DNA from: DATKUC01 sp964553615
Lineage (GTDB): Bacteria; Spirochaetota; Spirochaetia; DSM-27196; DATKUC01
Direction of reading: 5' to 3'
DNA: 64,000 nucleotides
Assembly (NCBI GenBank): GCA_964553615.1
Contig: CAZKMA010000011.1
Coordinates: 26,759-90,758 of the forward strand
Shown here: positions 40,672-49,183 of the stretch, in pieces
Layout of the letters: the number at the start of each line of letters is the position of its first letter
Position numbering within the stretch: the first letter of the stretch is position 1
Made by a program: the position numbers and the translations under genes
The notes under the pieces: model-generated
Told to the model about the DNA's origin: nothing
Databases searched by the model: none
The model's input: only the letters and a program-made list of their open reading frames with translations

Positions 40672-40998
40672 CTATCGGATCATCATGTTGTAGTCGAGGT
40701 GGAACATGATCCAGATCGAACCACCAACGAGAATCCCCAGAAGGACTACTGTGTACGCGAAGACGAGGAGATTCCAGTGCTGATCGGAAGATGTGTTCAA
40801 ATGAAGGAAAAAGACAAGATGCACGAGGATCTGAATAACCGCGAAAACCACGATTGTGATAACGATTGCGAGATGCGTCAGATGTGAGGTCATAACCAGC
40901 GCGAAGGGTATGCCGGTCAGAACAATAGACAGGACAAAGCCGGTGACGTACGACTTGAGGCTTCCTCCTGCCGCGCCGGCTACGTGTTCATTACTCAT
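40672..40998 (-). CDS. cyoD: cytochrome bo3 quinol oxidase subunit IV
   Basis: A 108-residue protein with three helices (SYVTGFVLSIVLTGIPFAL, LAIVITIVVFAVIQILVHLVFFLHL, LVFAYTVVLLGILVGGSIWIM). The H-L-x-F-F-L-H-L pattern is typical of CyoD. This accessory subunit stabilises the oxidase in the inner membrane. It starts directly after the cyoC stop and is the last gene of the cyoABCD operon. No cyoE (heme O synthase) follows. Confidence 0.93.
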   Translation of the reverse strand: MSNEHVAGAAGGSLKSYVTGFVLSIVLTGIPFALVMTSHLTHLAIVITIVVFAVIQILVHLVFFLHLNTSSDQHWNLLVFAYTVVLLGILVGGSIWIMFHLDYNMMIR

Positions 40999-41613
40999 TT
41001 AGATGGCTCCCATCAAGTAGACGAAGGTGAATACGCAGATCCAGACGATGTCCAGAAAATGCCAGAAAAGGCTCAACGTCATCATCCGGGTTCGATTGGT
41101 GGCATTCAGTCCCTTCTTGCTGATCTGAACGATAAGCGTGATCATCCAGATTAATCCGATCGTTACGTGCAACCCGTGAGTGCTAACCAGAGTAAAGAAG
41201 GCGGAAAGGAATGCACTGCGGTTCGGACCGTTTCCTTCGATTATCAGGTGGTAAAACTCGTTGATCTCGAGCCCTACAAAGGATGCGCCAAGAACGAAGG
41301 TCAGCGCCAGCCAACCGACCACCTCGTTCTTGCTGTCTCGGTTCCGTGCAAGGATTGCCATCCCGTAGGTGAAACTGCTGATAAGAAGAAAGGCGGTCTC
41401 CGCGAGCACACCGGGAAGTCTGAAGATGTCGTGACCGGTCGGTCCACCTGCGTAATGACTGCTGAGCACGGCAAAAGTCGCAAAGAGCGACGCAAACAGA
41501 ATGACGTCGCTCATGATGTAAATCCAGAAACCGAAGACTCTCGTGGAGGCGGTATCCTGGTGAACGTGCCCGTTCGAATGGGCCGGATTTGCTCCGATAG
41601 TATGATCTGACAT
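40999..41613 (-). CDS. cyoC: cytochrome bo3 quinol oxidase subunit III
   Basis: A 204-residue protein with five helices and family blocks FGFWIYIMSDVILFASLFATF, FYHLIIEGNGPNRSAFLSAF, LVSTHGLHVTIG and LFWHFLDIVWICVFTFVYLMG (given as core segments). It matches CyoC in length and topology. The ATG has GGGGGC upstream, near the end of cyoB. It lies three bases after cyoB and directly before cyoD. Confidence 0.95.
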   Translation of the reverse strand: MSDHTIGANPAHSNGHVHQDTASTRVFGFWIYIMSDVILFASLFATFAVLSSHYAGGPTGHDIFRLPGVLAETAFLLISSFTYGMAILARNRDSKNEVVGWLALTFVLGASFVGLEINEFYHLIIEGNGPNRSAFLSAFFTLVSTHGLHVTIGLIWMITLIVQISKKGLNATNRTRMMTLSLFWHFLDIVWICVFTFVYLMGAI

Positions 41614-41616
41614 TGA

Positions 41617-43593
41617 CTACGCCCCCTGCGCCATGTGCTGACTATGTTCGTCTTCGATCCGCTTCACTTCTGCCGCAGGTACGAAATAGTCGATATCGTA
41701 GTTGGAGGTCCGGACAATCATGGTCGCAATGATTCCGAGAAAACCGACAATGGCCATCCACCAGATGTGCCAGACAAGACCAAAGCCGAACGCCAGGGCG
41801 AACGCTCCTATGAACACTCCTGCGGCGGTGTTCTTCGGCATATGGATCTCAGCATATTCTGAAGGCTTCTCCCTGGCCTCACCGCTCTGCTTCATTTCCC
41901 AGAACGCGTCGATTTCGCCGGCCACAGGAATTTTCGCAAAATTATAGAAAGGCGGCGGAGACGATGTCGACCACTCGAGCGTGCGCCCATCCCATGGGTC
42001 CCCGCTCAGGTCATTGTTCTTTTTTCTGTCTCTGATGCTCACCGCAAGCTGGGCTACCTGATAGATAATACCAACAAGGATTATCACCGCGCCTACCGCG
42101 GCAATGATGAGCCACGGTCGGTATGCCGGATTGTCATAGTGATTCAGACGCCGTGTCATGCCCATGAAGCCCAGAACGTACAGCGGCATGAAGGCAACGT
42201 AGAATCCAATAATCCAGGACCAGAAGGCTCGTTTTCCCAGTTTCTCGTTCAGCGTAAAGCCGAACGCCTTGGGAAACCAGTAGGTTACGCCGGCAAACAC
42301 ACCAAAAGCGGTCCCGCCAATCAGCATAGAGTGGAAATGTGCAATCAGGAAGAGACTGTTGTGCAGGACGAAGTCCGCTCCCGGAACCGCGAGAAGCACA
42401 CCCGTCATTCCGCCGGTTGTAAAGGTGATCATGAAGCCGATTGTCCAGAGCATGGGAGTTGTGAATCTGACTCTTCCGCGGTACATGGTGAATAGCCAGT
42501 TGAACATCTTTACACCGGTTGGTATGGCTATCAACATGGTAGTGACGCCGAAGAAGGCATTCACATCACCTCCCGCACCCATGGTAAAGAAGTGATGGAG
42601 CCAGACGGTAAAAGACAGAATCATGATGACGATGGTTGCCCAGACCATTGACTTGTAACCAAAAAGCGGTTTCCCCGAGAAGGTTGCGACAACCTCGGAA
42701 AAAACGCCGAAGGCGGGGAGGATGACGATGTACACCTCGGGATGACCCCACGCCCAGAACAGGTTGACGTACATCATCATGTTGCCGCCGCCGCCATTGG
42801 TGAAGAAGTGCATTCCGAGATACCGGTCAAGCGCAAGGAGTGCGAGCGCAACAGTCAGAACCGGGAATGCCCCGATAATGAGGACGTTCGTGCAGAGAGA
42901 TGTCCAGGTGAAAATGGGCATCTTCATGAGCTTCATTCCCGGGGCCCGCATCTTCATGATGGTCACGAAAAAGTTAATTCCCGTCATCAACGTCCCGGCG
43001 CCCGCTATTTCAAGACTCCATATATAGTAATCCACCCCCACACCCGGACTGTATCTGAGCTCGGAAAGCGGAGGATAGGCGGTCCATCCTGTCTGGGCGA
43101 AATCGCCGAAGACCAGGGAGAGATTCACCAGAATCGCACCGACAATAGTCATCCAGAGGCTGACCGAATTCATGAACGGAAAGGCTACGTCCCGCGCCCC
43201 AATCTGGAGCGGCACCGCAATATTCATGAGCCCGATAATGAACGGCATTGCCATGAAGAGAATCATTATCGTCCCATGCGCCGAGAATATCTGGTCGTAG
43301 TGGTGCGGCGGAAGGTAACCGTGGTTTGCACCGTAGGCCACCGCAAGCTGGGAACGCATCATCAATGCGTCTACGAAGCCGCGGAGCAGCATCACAAAAG
43401 CAAGGATAATGTACATAATGCCAATCTTCTTGTGATCGACAGACGTCAACCACTCCTTCCACAGATAGGCCCATTTCTTCTTGTACGTCACGTACCCGAG
43501 AATCACGGCTGCAACGACGACCATGAACACAACCGCACCCATCTGGATGGGATTGCCGAGGGGTAGCGCAGACAGAGTCAATTTACCAAACAT
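41617..43593 (-). CDS. cyoB: cytochrome bo3 quinol oxidase subunit I
   Basis: A 658-residue heme-copper oxidase core that reduces oxygen to water and pumps protons. The heme ligands occur in FSAHGTIMI and HFHSMLIGG. The copper-B and Tyr-His site is WGHPEVYIVILPAFG. The quinol-binding residues typical of bo3 enzymes are present: Arg and Asp in RGFVDALMMRSQ, and His and Gln in PPHHYDQIF. The enzyme therefore takes electrons from quinol rather than cytochrome c. The second of two adjacent ATGs (43593) is chosen because AGGAG lies five bases before it. It follows cyoA by a few bases. Confidence 0.96.
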   Translation of the reverse strand: MFGKLTLSALPLGNPIQMGAVVFMVVVAAVILGYVTYKKKWAYLWKEWLTSVDHKKIGIMYIILAFVMLLRGFVDALMMRSQLAVAYGANHGYLPPHHYDQIFSAHGTIMILFMAMPFIIGLMNIAVPLQIGARDVAFPFMNSVSLWMTIVGAILVNLSLVFGDFAQTGWTAYPPLSELRYSPGVGVDYYIWSLEIAGAGTLMTGINFFVTIMKMRAPGMKLMKMPIFTWTSLCTNVLIIGAFPVLTVALALLALDRYLGMHFFTNGGGGNMMMYVNLFWAWGHPEVYIVILPAFGVFSEVVATFSGKPLFGYKSMVWATIVIMILSFTVWLHHFFTMGAGGDVNAFFGVTTMLIAIPTGVKMFNWLFTMYRGRVRFTTPMLWTIGFMITFTTGGMTGVLLAVPGADFVLHNSLFLIAHFHSMLIGGTAFGVFAGVTYWFPKAFGFTLNEKLGKRAFWSWIIGFYVAFMPLYVLGFMGMTRRLNHYDNPAYRPWLIIAAVGAVIILVGIIYQVAQLAVSIRDRKKNNDLSGDPWDGRTLEWSTSSPPPFYNFAKIPVAGEIDAFWEMKQSGEAREKPSEYAEIHMPKNTAAGVFIGAFALAFGFGLVWHIWWMAIVGFLGIIATMIVRTSNYDIDYFVPAAEVKRIEDEHSQHMAQGA

Positions 43594-43601
43594 CATTACT
43601 C

Positions 43602-44480
43602 CTACGCACCGGACTTCGCAGCCTTACTCAGGGCACCACTCATGTATTTCTTGATGATGTCTTGAAAAAGTTGCGGCTTTACCGAGGAAAAATACTCCAC
43701 CGGGTGATTTTCGCTCGGTTTTGCGAGCAGATCGTACCCGGCCTGATCCAGCTTGTTTTGCGACTGCTTTGCTTTCTGGATCCAGTCCTCATATTGTTTT
43801 TGAGAGACTGCAAGCGCCTTGAAATTCATACCGGAAAATCCGCGCCCACTGAACTGTGCGGCAATGCCTCCGTACGTCCCCGCAGAATTGGCTATGAGGT
43901 GAACCTCCGTCTGCATCCCGGCCATGGAGTAGATCTGACTTCCAAGTTGGGGGATAAAGAAGGAGTTCATGACGGTGTCGGACGTAACCTTGAAATTCAC
44001 CGGAACATTCACCGGAAACGCTACCTGATTTACACTTGCGACTCCCTGATCCGGATAGATGAAGAGCCACTTCCAGTCGAGCGAAACAGCCTCAATTGTA
44101 ATCGGTTTCGCCTTCGACTCCAGGGGACGAAACGGATCGAGCGTGTGACTGGTGATCCAGGTCACGGTTCCCAGGGCGATGATGATAATGAACGGCACAA
44201 TCCATACAACGGCCTCAATCTTCTTTGAGTGCGCCCATTTCGGATCGTAGGTGGCGTTCTTATTGGAAGCCCGATACTTCCATGCAAAAAAGAGCGTGAG
44301 AAATATCACCGGCACAACGACAATGAGCATCAGAATCGTCGCAGTGATAATGAGGGATTTTTCGTCCATCCCCACCTGCCCCTTCGGATGAAGCAGGACC
44401 GCATTGCTGCAGCTGGTGAGCAATCCGAAAACGCCCAGCGACAGAAACTTGAGAATTCTTGAGACTTTCGTTTTTACCAT
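43602..44480 (-). CDS. cyoA: cytochrome bo3 quinol oxidase subunit II
   Basis: A 292-residue lipoprotein (lipobox LLTSC near residue 19) with two membrane helices and a periplasmic cupredoxin domain. The segment SLDWKWLFIYPDQGVASVN and the absence of the copper-A cysteines show a quinol-type subunit II. The ATG at 44480 is preferred, with GAGG some eleven bases upstream. GTG at 44510 would add ten residues. A strong promoter lies at 44520-44547. It is the first gene of cyoABCD. Confidence 0.94.
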   Translation of the reverse strand: MVKTKVSRILKFLSLGVFGLLTSCSNAVLLHPKGQVGMDEKSLIITATILMLIVVVPVIFLTLFFAWKYRASNKNATYDPKWAHSKKIEAVVWIVPFIIIIALGTVTWITSHTLDPFRPLESKAKPITIEAVSLDWKWLFIYPDQGVASVNQVAFPVNVPVNFKVTSDTVMNSFFIPQLGSQIYSMAGMQTEVHLIANSAGTYGGIAAQFSGRGFSGMNFKALAVSQKQYEDWIQKAKQSQNKLDQAGYDLLAKPSENHPVEYFSSVKPQLFQDIIKKYMSGALSKAAKSGA

Positions 44481-44519
44481 TTTGTTGGAGACCTCATTTG
44501 CGTGAGTCACAGCTCCTAA

Positions 44520-44547
44520 AACATACTCATTTTGCGGGTCTTGTCAA
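44520..44547 (-). promoter_or_regulatory. promoter of the cyoABCD operon
   Basis: On the minus strand a perfect TTGACA (44542-44547) and TATGTT (44520-44525) are separated by 16 bases, about 40 bases upstream of the cyoA ATG. Confidence 0.7.
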
Positions 44548-44631
44548 GATTTCTATCTAGATCCGTCAACAATTATCGATTCAGGCCCGTATCGATACGG
44601 GTACAGCACCGCGGCAATTGCGTTCGACTCC

Positions 44632-44662
44632 TTGACTATCGGGCGGCCGAATGGCGTATGAT
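44632..44662 (+). promoter_or_regulatory. predicted promoter of the flavoprotein gene
   Basis: TTGACT (44632-44637) and TATGAT (44657-44662) lie 19 bases apart, slightly longer than ideal, about 28 bases before the ATG. Confidence 0.45.
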
Positions 44663-44689
44663 CGGGGAAACTGCACACGGGGGATTTGG

Positions 44690-45484
44690 ATGAAGATTCT
44701 GGCGCTTGTCGGGAGCGGAAGACGGCACGGCAACAGTGCACGAATTGTGGAGCTCATTGAACGTGCATTCAGGGCGGAAGCACTGACCAGGCACAAAGAT
44801 GTTGAATGGGAAACCATATTCCTCCCCGGTTTGAACCTCCAGTACTGCAGGGGGTGTCGTGCCTGTTTCAATCACGGTGAAGATCACTGTCCGAACAAAG
44901 ACGGCCTCCTCGAGCTGCGGGATGCAGTTGCCCGGGCCGATGGCGTGGTCCTTGCAAGCCCGGTGTACGTCAATGATGCAAGCGGATCTGTGAAGACGCT
45001 CATTGACAGACTCGGATTTGTCTGCCACCGGCCGCAATTCATGAAAACTCCGTTCCTGCTCCTGGCCACGACCGGAGGAACGCCTGCCCGCCACGCAATC
45101 CGCACGCTTCAGTCGGCCGCGGTAAGCTGGGGCGCGCCTCTCGGTGCATCCGCGGCCTTTGCAACCGGCGCTCTTTCGGGAAATGATGAGATCGCGTCTC
45201 ATTCCGTACAGGCGAACCGCGCAGCCCGGAAGTTCCTGAGTCGCATTGAACAACAACTTCGGGAGCGTCCCTCGTTTCTGTCCCTTCTAGTTTTTGCAAT
45301 TCAGCAACGGGCATGGCGCAGGCACTGGGCCGCCTCCCCCTCAAACACGCTTGACCACCGGTACTGGAAAGACGCCGGATGGCTCGACCGGGATACAACC
45401 TATTTCTTTGCTCACCGGGCCCCGATATTCCGGGTGATCGCCGCGCGCGGCGTTGCAGCCATTGTTGCGCGGTTTACAAGCTGA
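44690..45484 (+). CDS. flavodoxin-fold NAD(P)H-dependent FMN oxidoreductase
   Basis: A 264-residue protein. The FMN phosphate loop is LVGSGRRHGNSARIVEL, the cysteine cluster YCRGCRACFNHGEDHC is typical of WrbA/Isf-like flavoproteins, and the flavin contact is LASPVYVNDASGSVK. The C-terminal 70 residues or so, rich in Trp and Arg (AIQQRAWRRHWAASP), are longer than in the basic family. The ATG at 44690 has GGGGGA upstream. It is divergent from cyoA. It probably reduces quinones or other acceptors. The substrate is unknown. Confidence 0.82.
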   Translation: MKILALVGSGRRHGNSARIVELIERAFRAEALTRHKDVEWETIFLPGLNLQYCRGCRACFNHGEDHCPNKDGLLELRDAVARADGVVLASPVYVNDASGSVKTLIDRLGFVCHRPQFMKTPFLLLATTGGTPARHAIRTLQSAAVSWGAPLGASAAFATGALSGNDEIASHSVQANRAARKFLSRIEQQLRERPSFLSLLVFAIQQRAWRRHWAASPSNTLDHRYWKDAGWLDRDTTYFFAHRAPIFRVIAARGVAAIVARFTS

Positions 45485-45922
45485 AAGATTCGTCCTCAGG
45501 GAAACGAGCTTCAAGCAGAAATAGCACGCAGAAGATCTGGTATTGCATCGAACGAGCCCGGGCATTTGATGGAGGAATTCACGAGAGAACCGTTCACGCT
45601 CACCACAGGGTTCGCCCACCGGAGAGAAGTCTGAGGCAGCGGTGTGCGGTTGATTGCCCTACCCCGAATTTCGGGATACTCCCGGTCAGGATAGAGCGCA
45701 ATGCCCGCAATCACCATTACCTTCAAATGCCGGTCTTCCAGATAGACGACGTGATACACCTGATCGGCTTTGCTCCTTCAGCGCGCATCACTGGCCCCCG
45801 CTCTTACTGCGTTACAAGACGGGCTTCGCGAGCGCCTTGCATCCGACATTCACTCTGAAGTACAATTCTTCACTCATCACACGTCAACATCATAGGAATC
45901 CCTCCGGAAAGGAGTCCGAACA
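45485..45922. other. 438-base stretch with one doubtful small frame
   Basis: Apart from the weak minus-strand frame at 45511-45759 it holds only the AAGGAG ribosome site of the FAD enzyme at 45923. No terminator with a T-run and no RNA gene is evident. The reading frames look like decayed coding sequence, but no parent family could be recognised. Confidence 0.4.
45511..45759 (-). CDS. doubtful hypothetical protein or gene remnant
   Basis: An 82-codon frame starting with GTG, with protein-like composition (VYLEDRHLKVMVIAGIALYP, then TPLPQTSLRWANPVVSVNGS). The only ribosome site, AAGGAG, is 13 bases away and the frame is closed just upstream. I recognise no family. It may be the end of a decayed gene rather than a functional one. 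Confidence 0.25.
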   Translation of the reverse strand: MYHVVYLEDRHLKVMVIAGIALYPDREYPEIRGRAINRTPLPQTSLRWANPVVSVNGSLVNSSIKCPGSFDAIPDLLRAISA

Positions 45923-47431
45923 ATGGCCAGGAAGATTGCGGTTATCGGAGCGGGTATCGCGGGCTTGTCGGTTGGCTGTTACGCACGGATGAACGGATTC
46001 GAAGCCGAAATATTCGAAACGCACAATCAGCCTGGCGGGCTCTGTACCGCGTGGAAGCGACACGGATATACATTCGACGGTTGTCTTCACTGGCTGACCG
46101 GTTCGTCGCCTGCGGACAACTTCTTCAAGTTGTGGGAAGAGCTCGGCGCAATTCAGGACCGAAAGATCATCGATCACGACATATTTTATCGGTTCATCGG
46201 AAGAAACGGGCAGGAGTTCAACCTCTATACAGATGTCGACCGGCTCGAGGCACATATGAAAACGCTTTCGCCAGAAGACTCGGGCATGGCCGAACATCTG
46301 TGTGGATTGATCAGAAAATTCACCCGGTTCAAGGCTCCGGTTGGCAAGGCTCCAGAACTCTACAACATATTCGACATCGCGAAACTGGTGCTTCGGCTTG
46401 GACCATACATGAAGGACCTACGATACTGCAATTCGATCTCGGTTGGTGAATATGCCGCCCAATTCAAGGATCCGTTTCTGAGGGACTGCATAGCCCGGAT
46501 TCTGTATACGCCGGAAACAGTACTCTTCGGAGCTGTGGTTACCCTCGCACTCCTTCATAACCGCGCAGGCGGATTTCCCGCGGGAGGATCGCTCGAATTT
46601 GCCCGTGCAATTGAACGTCGATTCGTCGACCTCGGAGGGATCGTGCACTACCGAAGTGCCGTCAAGGAGATCCGGACAGAGCATGGCGCGGCCACCGGTA
46701 TTGTTCTTGCCGATGGCACCGAGGTGGCGGCGGACTATGTCGTCTCTGCTGCTGATTTGCATTCAACGCTGTTTGAACTGCTCGAGGGTCGTCATCTGGA
46801 TCCTCAACACAAAAAACTCTTTGAAAGCTTCCGGTTATTTCCAAGCATGGTCCAGGTATTCTACGGGGTGAAAATGGCGATACCGGAGACCGAGTCTGCA
46901 CTCGGGCAGTTCATTCATCTGGAGCATCCCGTCCGGATTGGAAACGAGGAGAGCGAATGGCTGCTGCTCAAAGATTATCACTACGACCCGAGCCTGACGC
47001 CACCGGGAAAGAACGTCATATCGTGTTCGTTTATTACCGACAACTTCGACTACTGGAAAGACCTTTCTTCGAACAAGGCTGCCTACGAGACTGAAAAAGA
47101 GCGGATTGGCGCCGCGAGCGCGGAACTCGTGGAACAGGTCTATCCCGGGTTCAAGGATGCGATCGAAACCGTGGACGTCGTAACGCCCATGACCTACGTC
47201 CATTACACCGGGGTCTGGAAGGGCACATTCATGACGTGGCTCCAGACTCCCGAATCTGTGGACAGCCTGCGGGTCATTAAGAATACCGTTCCGGGGTTGT
47301 CCAATGTGTTCCTTGCAGGAATGTGGGTTCAAGCTCCAGGTGGCGTTCCCACCGGGGCGCTCACCGGCCGTAATGTAGTCCAGCAGATCTGCCGGAAAGA
47401 GAGAAAACGGTTCACCACGTCGCTCCCATGA
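45923..47431 (+). CDS. FAD-dependent oxidoreductase, phytoene-desaturase (CrtI)-like
   Basis: A 502-residue flavoprotein. The dinucleotide loop is AVIGAGIAGLSVGCYARMNG, followed by FETHNQPGGLCTAWKRHGY and FDGCLHWLTG. The late FAD motif is NVFLAGMWVQAPGGVPTGAL. This group contains carotenoid desaturases, isomerases and uncharacterised lipid-type oxidoreductases. No carotenoid genes are nearby, so the substrate is open. The ATG has AAGGAG nine bases upstream. Confidence 0.85.
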   Translation: MARKIAVIGAGIAGLSVGCYARMNGFEAEIFETHNQPGGLCTAWKRHGYTFDGCLHWLTGSSPADNFFKLWEELGAIQDRKIIDHDIFYRFIGRNGQEFNLYTDVDRLEAHMKTLSPEDSGMAEHLCGLIRKFTRFKAPVGKAPELYNIFDIAKLVLRLGPYMKDLRYCNSISVGEYAAQFKDPFLRDCIARILYTPETVLFGAVVTLALLHNRAGGFPAGGSLEFARAIERRFVDLGGIVHYRSAVKEIRTEHGAATGIVLADGTEVAADYVVSAADLHSTLFELLEGRHLDPQHKKLFESFRLFPSMVQVFYGVKMAIPETESALGQFIHLEHPVRIGNEESEWLLLKDYHYDPSLTPPGKNVISCSFITDNFDYWKDLSSNKAAYETEKERIGAASAELVEQVYPGFKDAIETVDVVTPMTYVHYTGVWKGTFMTWLQTPESVDSLRVIKNTVPGLSNVFLAGMWVQAPGGVPTGALTGRNVVQQICRKERKRFTTSLP

Positions 47432-47486
47432 AGTATCACGGAGCGTGTTGATATCCCATGACGGCACGAGCGACGTGGACAGACTG

Positions 47487-48626
47487 CTAATGTAACAGTT
47501 CAATCCAGGAGCGCCCGCCGTCATCGGTCCGCCAAAGCGATCTTCCCGGCTGATCGATCAACAGAGCCCATCCCGTCCGCTCATTCACAAAGTCGACCTG
47601 TGAAACATACTTGCCACTCGGATTCCGGGCAAAATCGAGATTCGAACCGATGGCGGCCCATTGCGCCCCGCCGTCCCGCGTTACACAGAGATTGTGCCCG
47701 CAGCGAACAACGGCGACGAGCGGGGAGACGATATCCGGGTCGGCAAACGAATCGACGTTATCCAGGACGGACGGTGCCGCCTTCCAGTGCACTCCCCCGT
47801 CTCGTGTAGAATAGATTGAGAGTGCTGTTATATCCCCTTCGCTCCCCCCGTGCTTCACCATGAACACGGGCATGATTCCGTCTTCTCTCCCGAAAAAGAC
47901 AGGAGACCTGGGGACAATGTGATACAAGCGGTATGACGGCGTGGGGAGCGGCAGGTGGATCGAGTGCCAGGTCCTGCCCAGGTCGGGCGATCGGGAAAGT
48001 CTTACTACGCCGCCGGGGTCACGTGCACGGTCTCCGTACGTGACAATGAATCTTTCGGCCGCGACCGAAAGGGTGTCCCCACAGATGTTGCAGAGGTGAA
48101 CGATCCCGGGAACGGAGTTCCATGTTGTCCCCCCGTCTGTCGTCCGGAACAACCGGATGTACGCGTTGCCGGCGCCAATATCCACGGATTTACACCAGCC
48201 GTCGTGTTGATTCGTGAACCGGTACACCGGATTCATCGGCGCTGACCGTGTTGCTATGGTCCACGTCTTGCCTCCGTCGGTGGTGCGAGCAAGTCCTGAA
48301 GAACCGTCTCCTTCCTCCCGAAAAGAGACCCACGCGGTATCGGCATCAAGGAAGAATGCACCGATGGAGGAAACTGGGAGTTGTTGAGGCGATACATCCA
48401 GCCATTGTCTTCCGCCGTCTTCTGTCCTGAAAATAGAATGACGGGTAATTCCCCAGCCTACGGTCGTCGATTTCATCGAGATTGAAATCAGTTCCGGTCC
48501 TGCCACACTGCGAGCATGTGTGCATGTCGCAAGCAACAGACAGGCCATCAAGGGCAGCAGAAGGAAGGGGGTGATTTTCGAGTTGATCCGAATAGAGGTT
48601 GTGGGTTGGAATTTCCATTTAACCAT
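47487..48626 (-). CDS. BNR/YCF48-like beta-propeller lipoprotein
   Basis: A 379-residue exported protein with an N-terminal hydrophobic segment and lipobox LLLATC near residue 35. Then come at least six Asp-box repeats of the T-x-D-G-G-x-x-W type: TEDGGRQW, TTDGGKTW, TTDGGTTW, TRDGGVHW, TRDGGAQW, TDDGGRSW. The fold is a sialidase-like propeller, but sialidase catalytic arginines are not evident, so it is probably a binding or assembly protein of the YCF48 type. The start region lacks a clear ribosome site, and the true start may lie later. Confidence 0.78.
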   Translation of the reverse strand: MVKWKFQPTTSIRINSKITPFLLLPLMACLLLATCTHARSVAGPELISISMKSTTVGWGITRHSIFRTEDGGRQWLDVSPQQLPVSSIGAFFLDADTAWVSFREEGDGSSGLARTTDGGKTWTIATRSAPMNPVYRFTNQHDGWCKSVDIGAGNAYIRLFRTTDGGTTWNSVPGIVHLCNICGDTLSVAAERFIVTYGDRARDPGGVVRLSRSPDLGRTWHSIHLPLPTPSYRLYHIVPRSPVFFGREDGIMPVFMVKHGGSEGDITALSIYSTRDGGVHWKAAPSVLDNVDSFADPDIVSPLVAVVRCGHNLCVTRDGGAQWAAIGSNLDFARNPSGKYVSQVDFVNERTGWALLIDQPGRSLWRTDDGGRSWIELLH

Positions 48627-48760
48627 TCATGTTACCCATTCACGCTCCGTGACCACGGATTTGCTGCGCCACCGAATCTTGACCACCTGTTTAGCGCGAC
48701 GTATTCTTTCATCAAGGTTATTATGATTGTTCCAGTCATAAATAGAAAGGAGCATCTTTG

Positions 48761-49183
48761 ATGAGCAGCATACCGCGAGACAATTGGGATGACATCGGCA
48801 AACTGGTTCTTCGATTCACGGTGGCGTTTCTTCTCATCTTTCATGGAATCGGGAAGGTCGAGCACGGGATAGCGTGGATGAAGGGTCCTCTCTCGGCCTA
48901 CCACCTGCCGTTCTTCATCGGATACGGAGTGTATGTAGCAGAGATCATCGCTCCGGTCCTCATCCTGGTGGGATTTCTGACCCGCCCAGCTGCGCTGGTG
49001 GTAGTCTTCGACTTGATAATGGCAATACTACTGGTTGCATGGCACAGGCTTTTTGCGCTCACAAAGGGTGGATCGTACGCACTGGAGGCGGAAGCATTCT
49101 TCCTCCTGCTCGGGGTCGTGCTCTTCTTTCAGGGCCCGGGGCGTTACAGTGTTACCCGCGACCACGGTCCCTGGTGGCTATAG
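48761..49183 (+). CDS. DoxX-family membrane protein
   Basis: A 140-residue protein with four helices (LVLRFTVAFLLIFHGIGKV, YGVYVAEIIAPVLILVGFL, ALVVVFDLIMAILLVAW, FFLLLGVVLFFQG). The DoxX signature G-x-x-x-H-G near residue 28 and the conserved GxxxKxxxG helix are present. DoxX proteins are linked to redox or oxidative-stress functions in the membrane. The exact role is unknown. The ATG at 48761 has AAGGAG eight bases upstream. Its end overlaps the convergent methyltransferase-like gene by 32 bases. Confidence 0.87.
   Translation: MSSIPRDNWDDIGKLVLRFTVAFLLIFHGIGKVEHGIAWMKGPLSAYHLPFFIGYGVYVAEIIAPVLILVGFLTRPAALVVVFDLIMAILLVAWHRLFALTKGGSYALEAEAFFLLLGVVLFFQGPGRYSVTRDHGPWWL

Noticed and set aside
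47441..47453. 13-base sequence GAGCGTGTTGATA repeated in inverse orientation at 55228-55240, with a partial match near 63965
   Set aside because: In 64 kb dozens of exact 13-base matches are expected by chance, and the places share no function.
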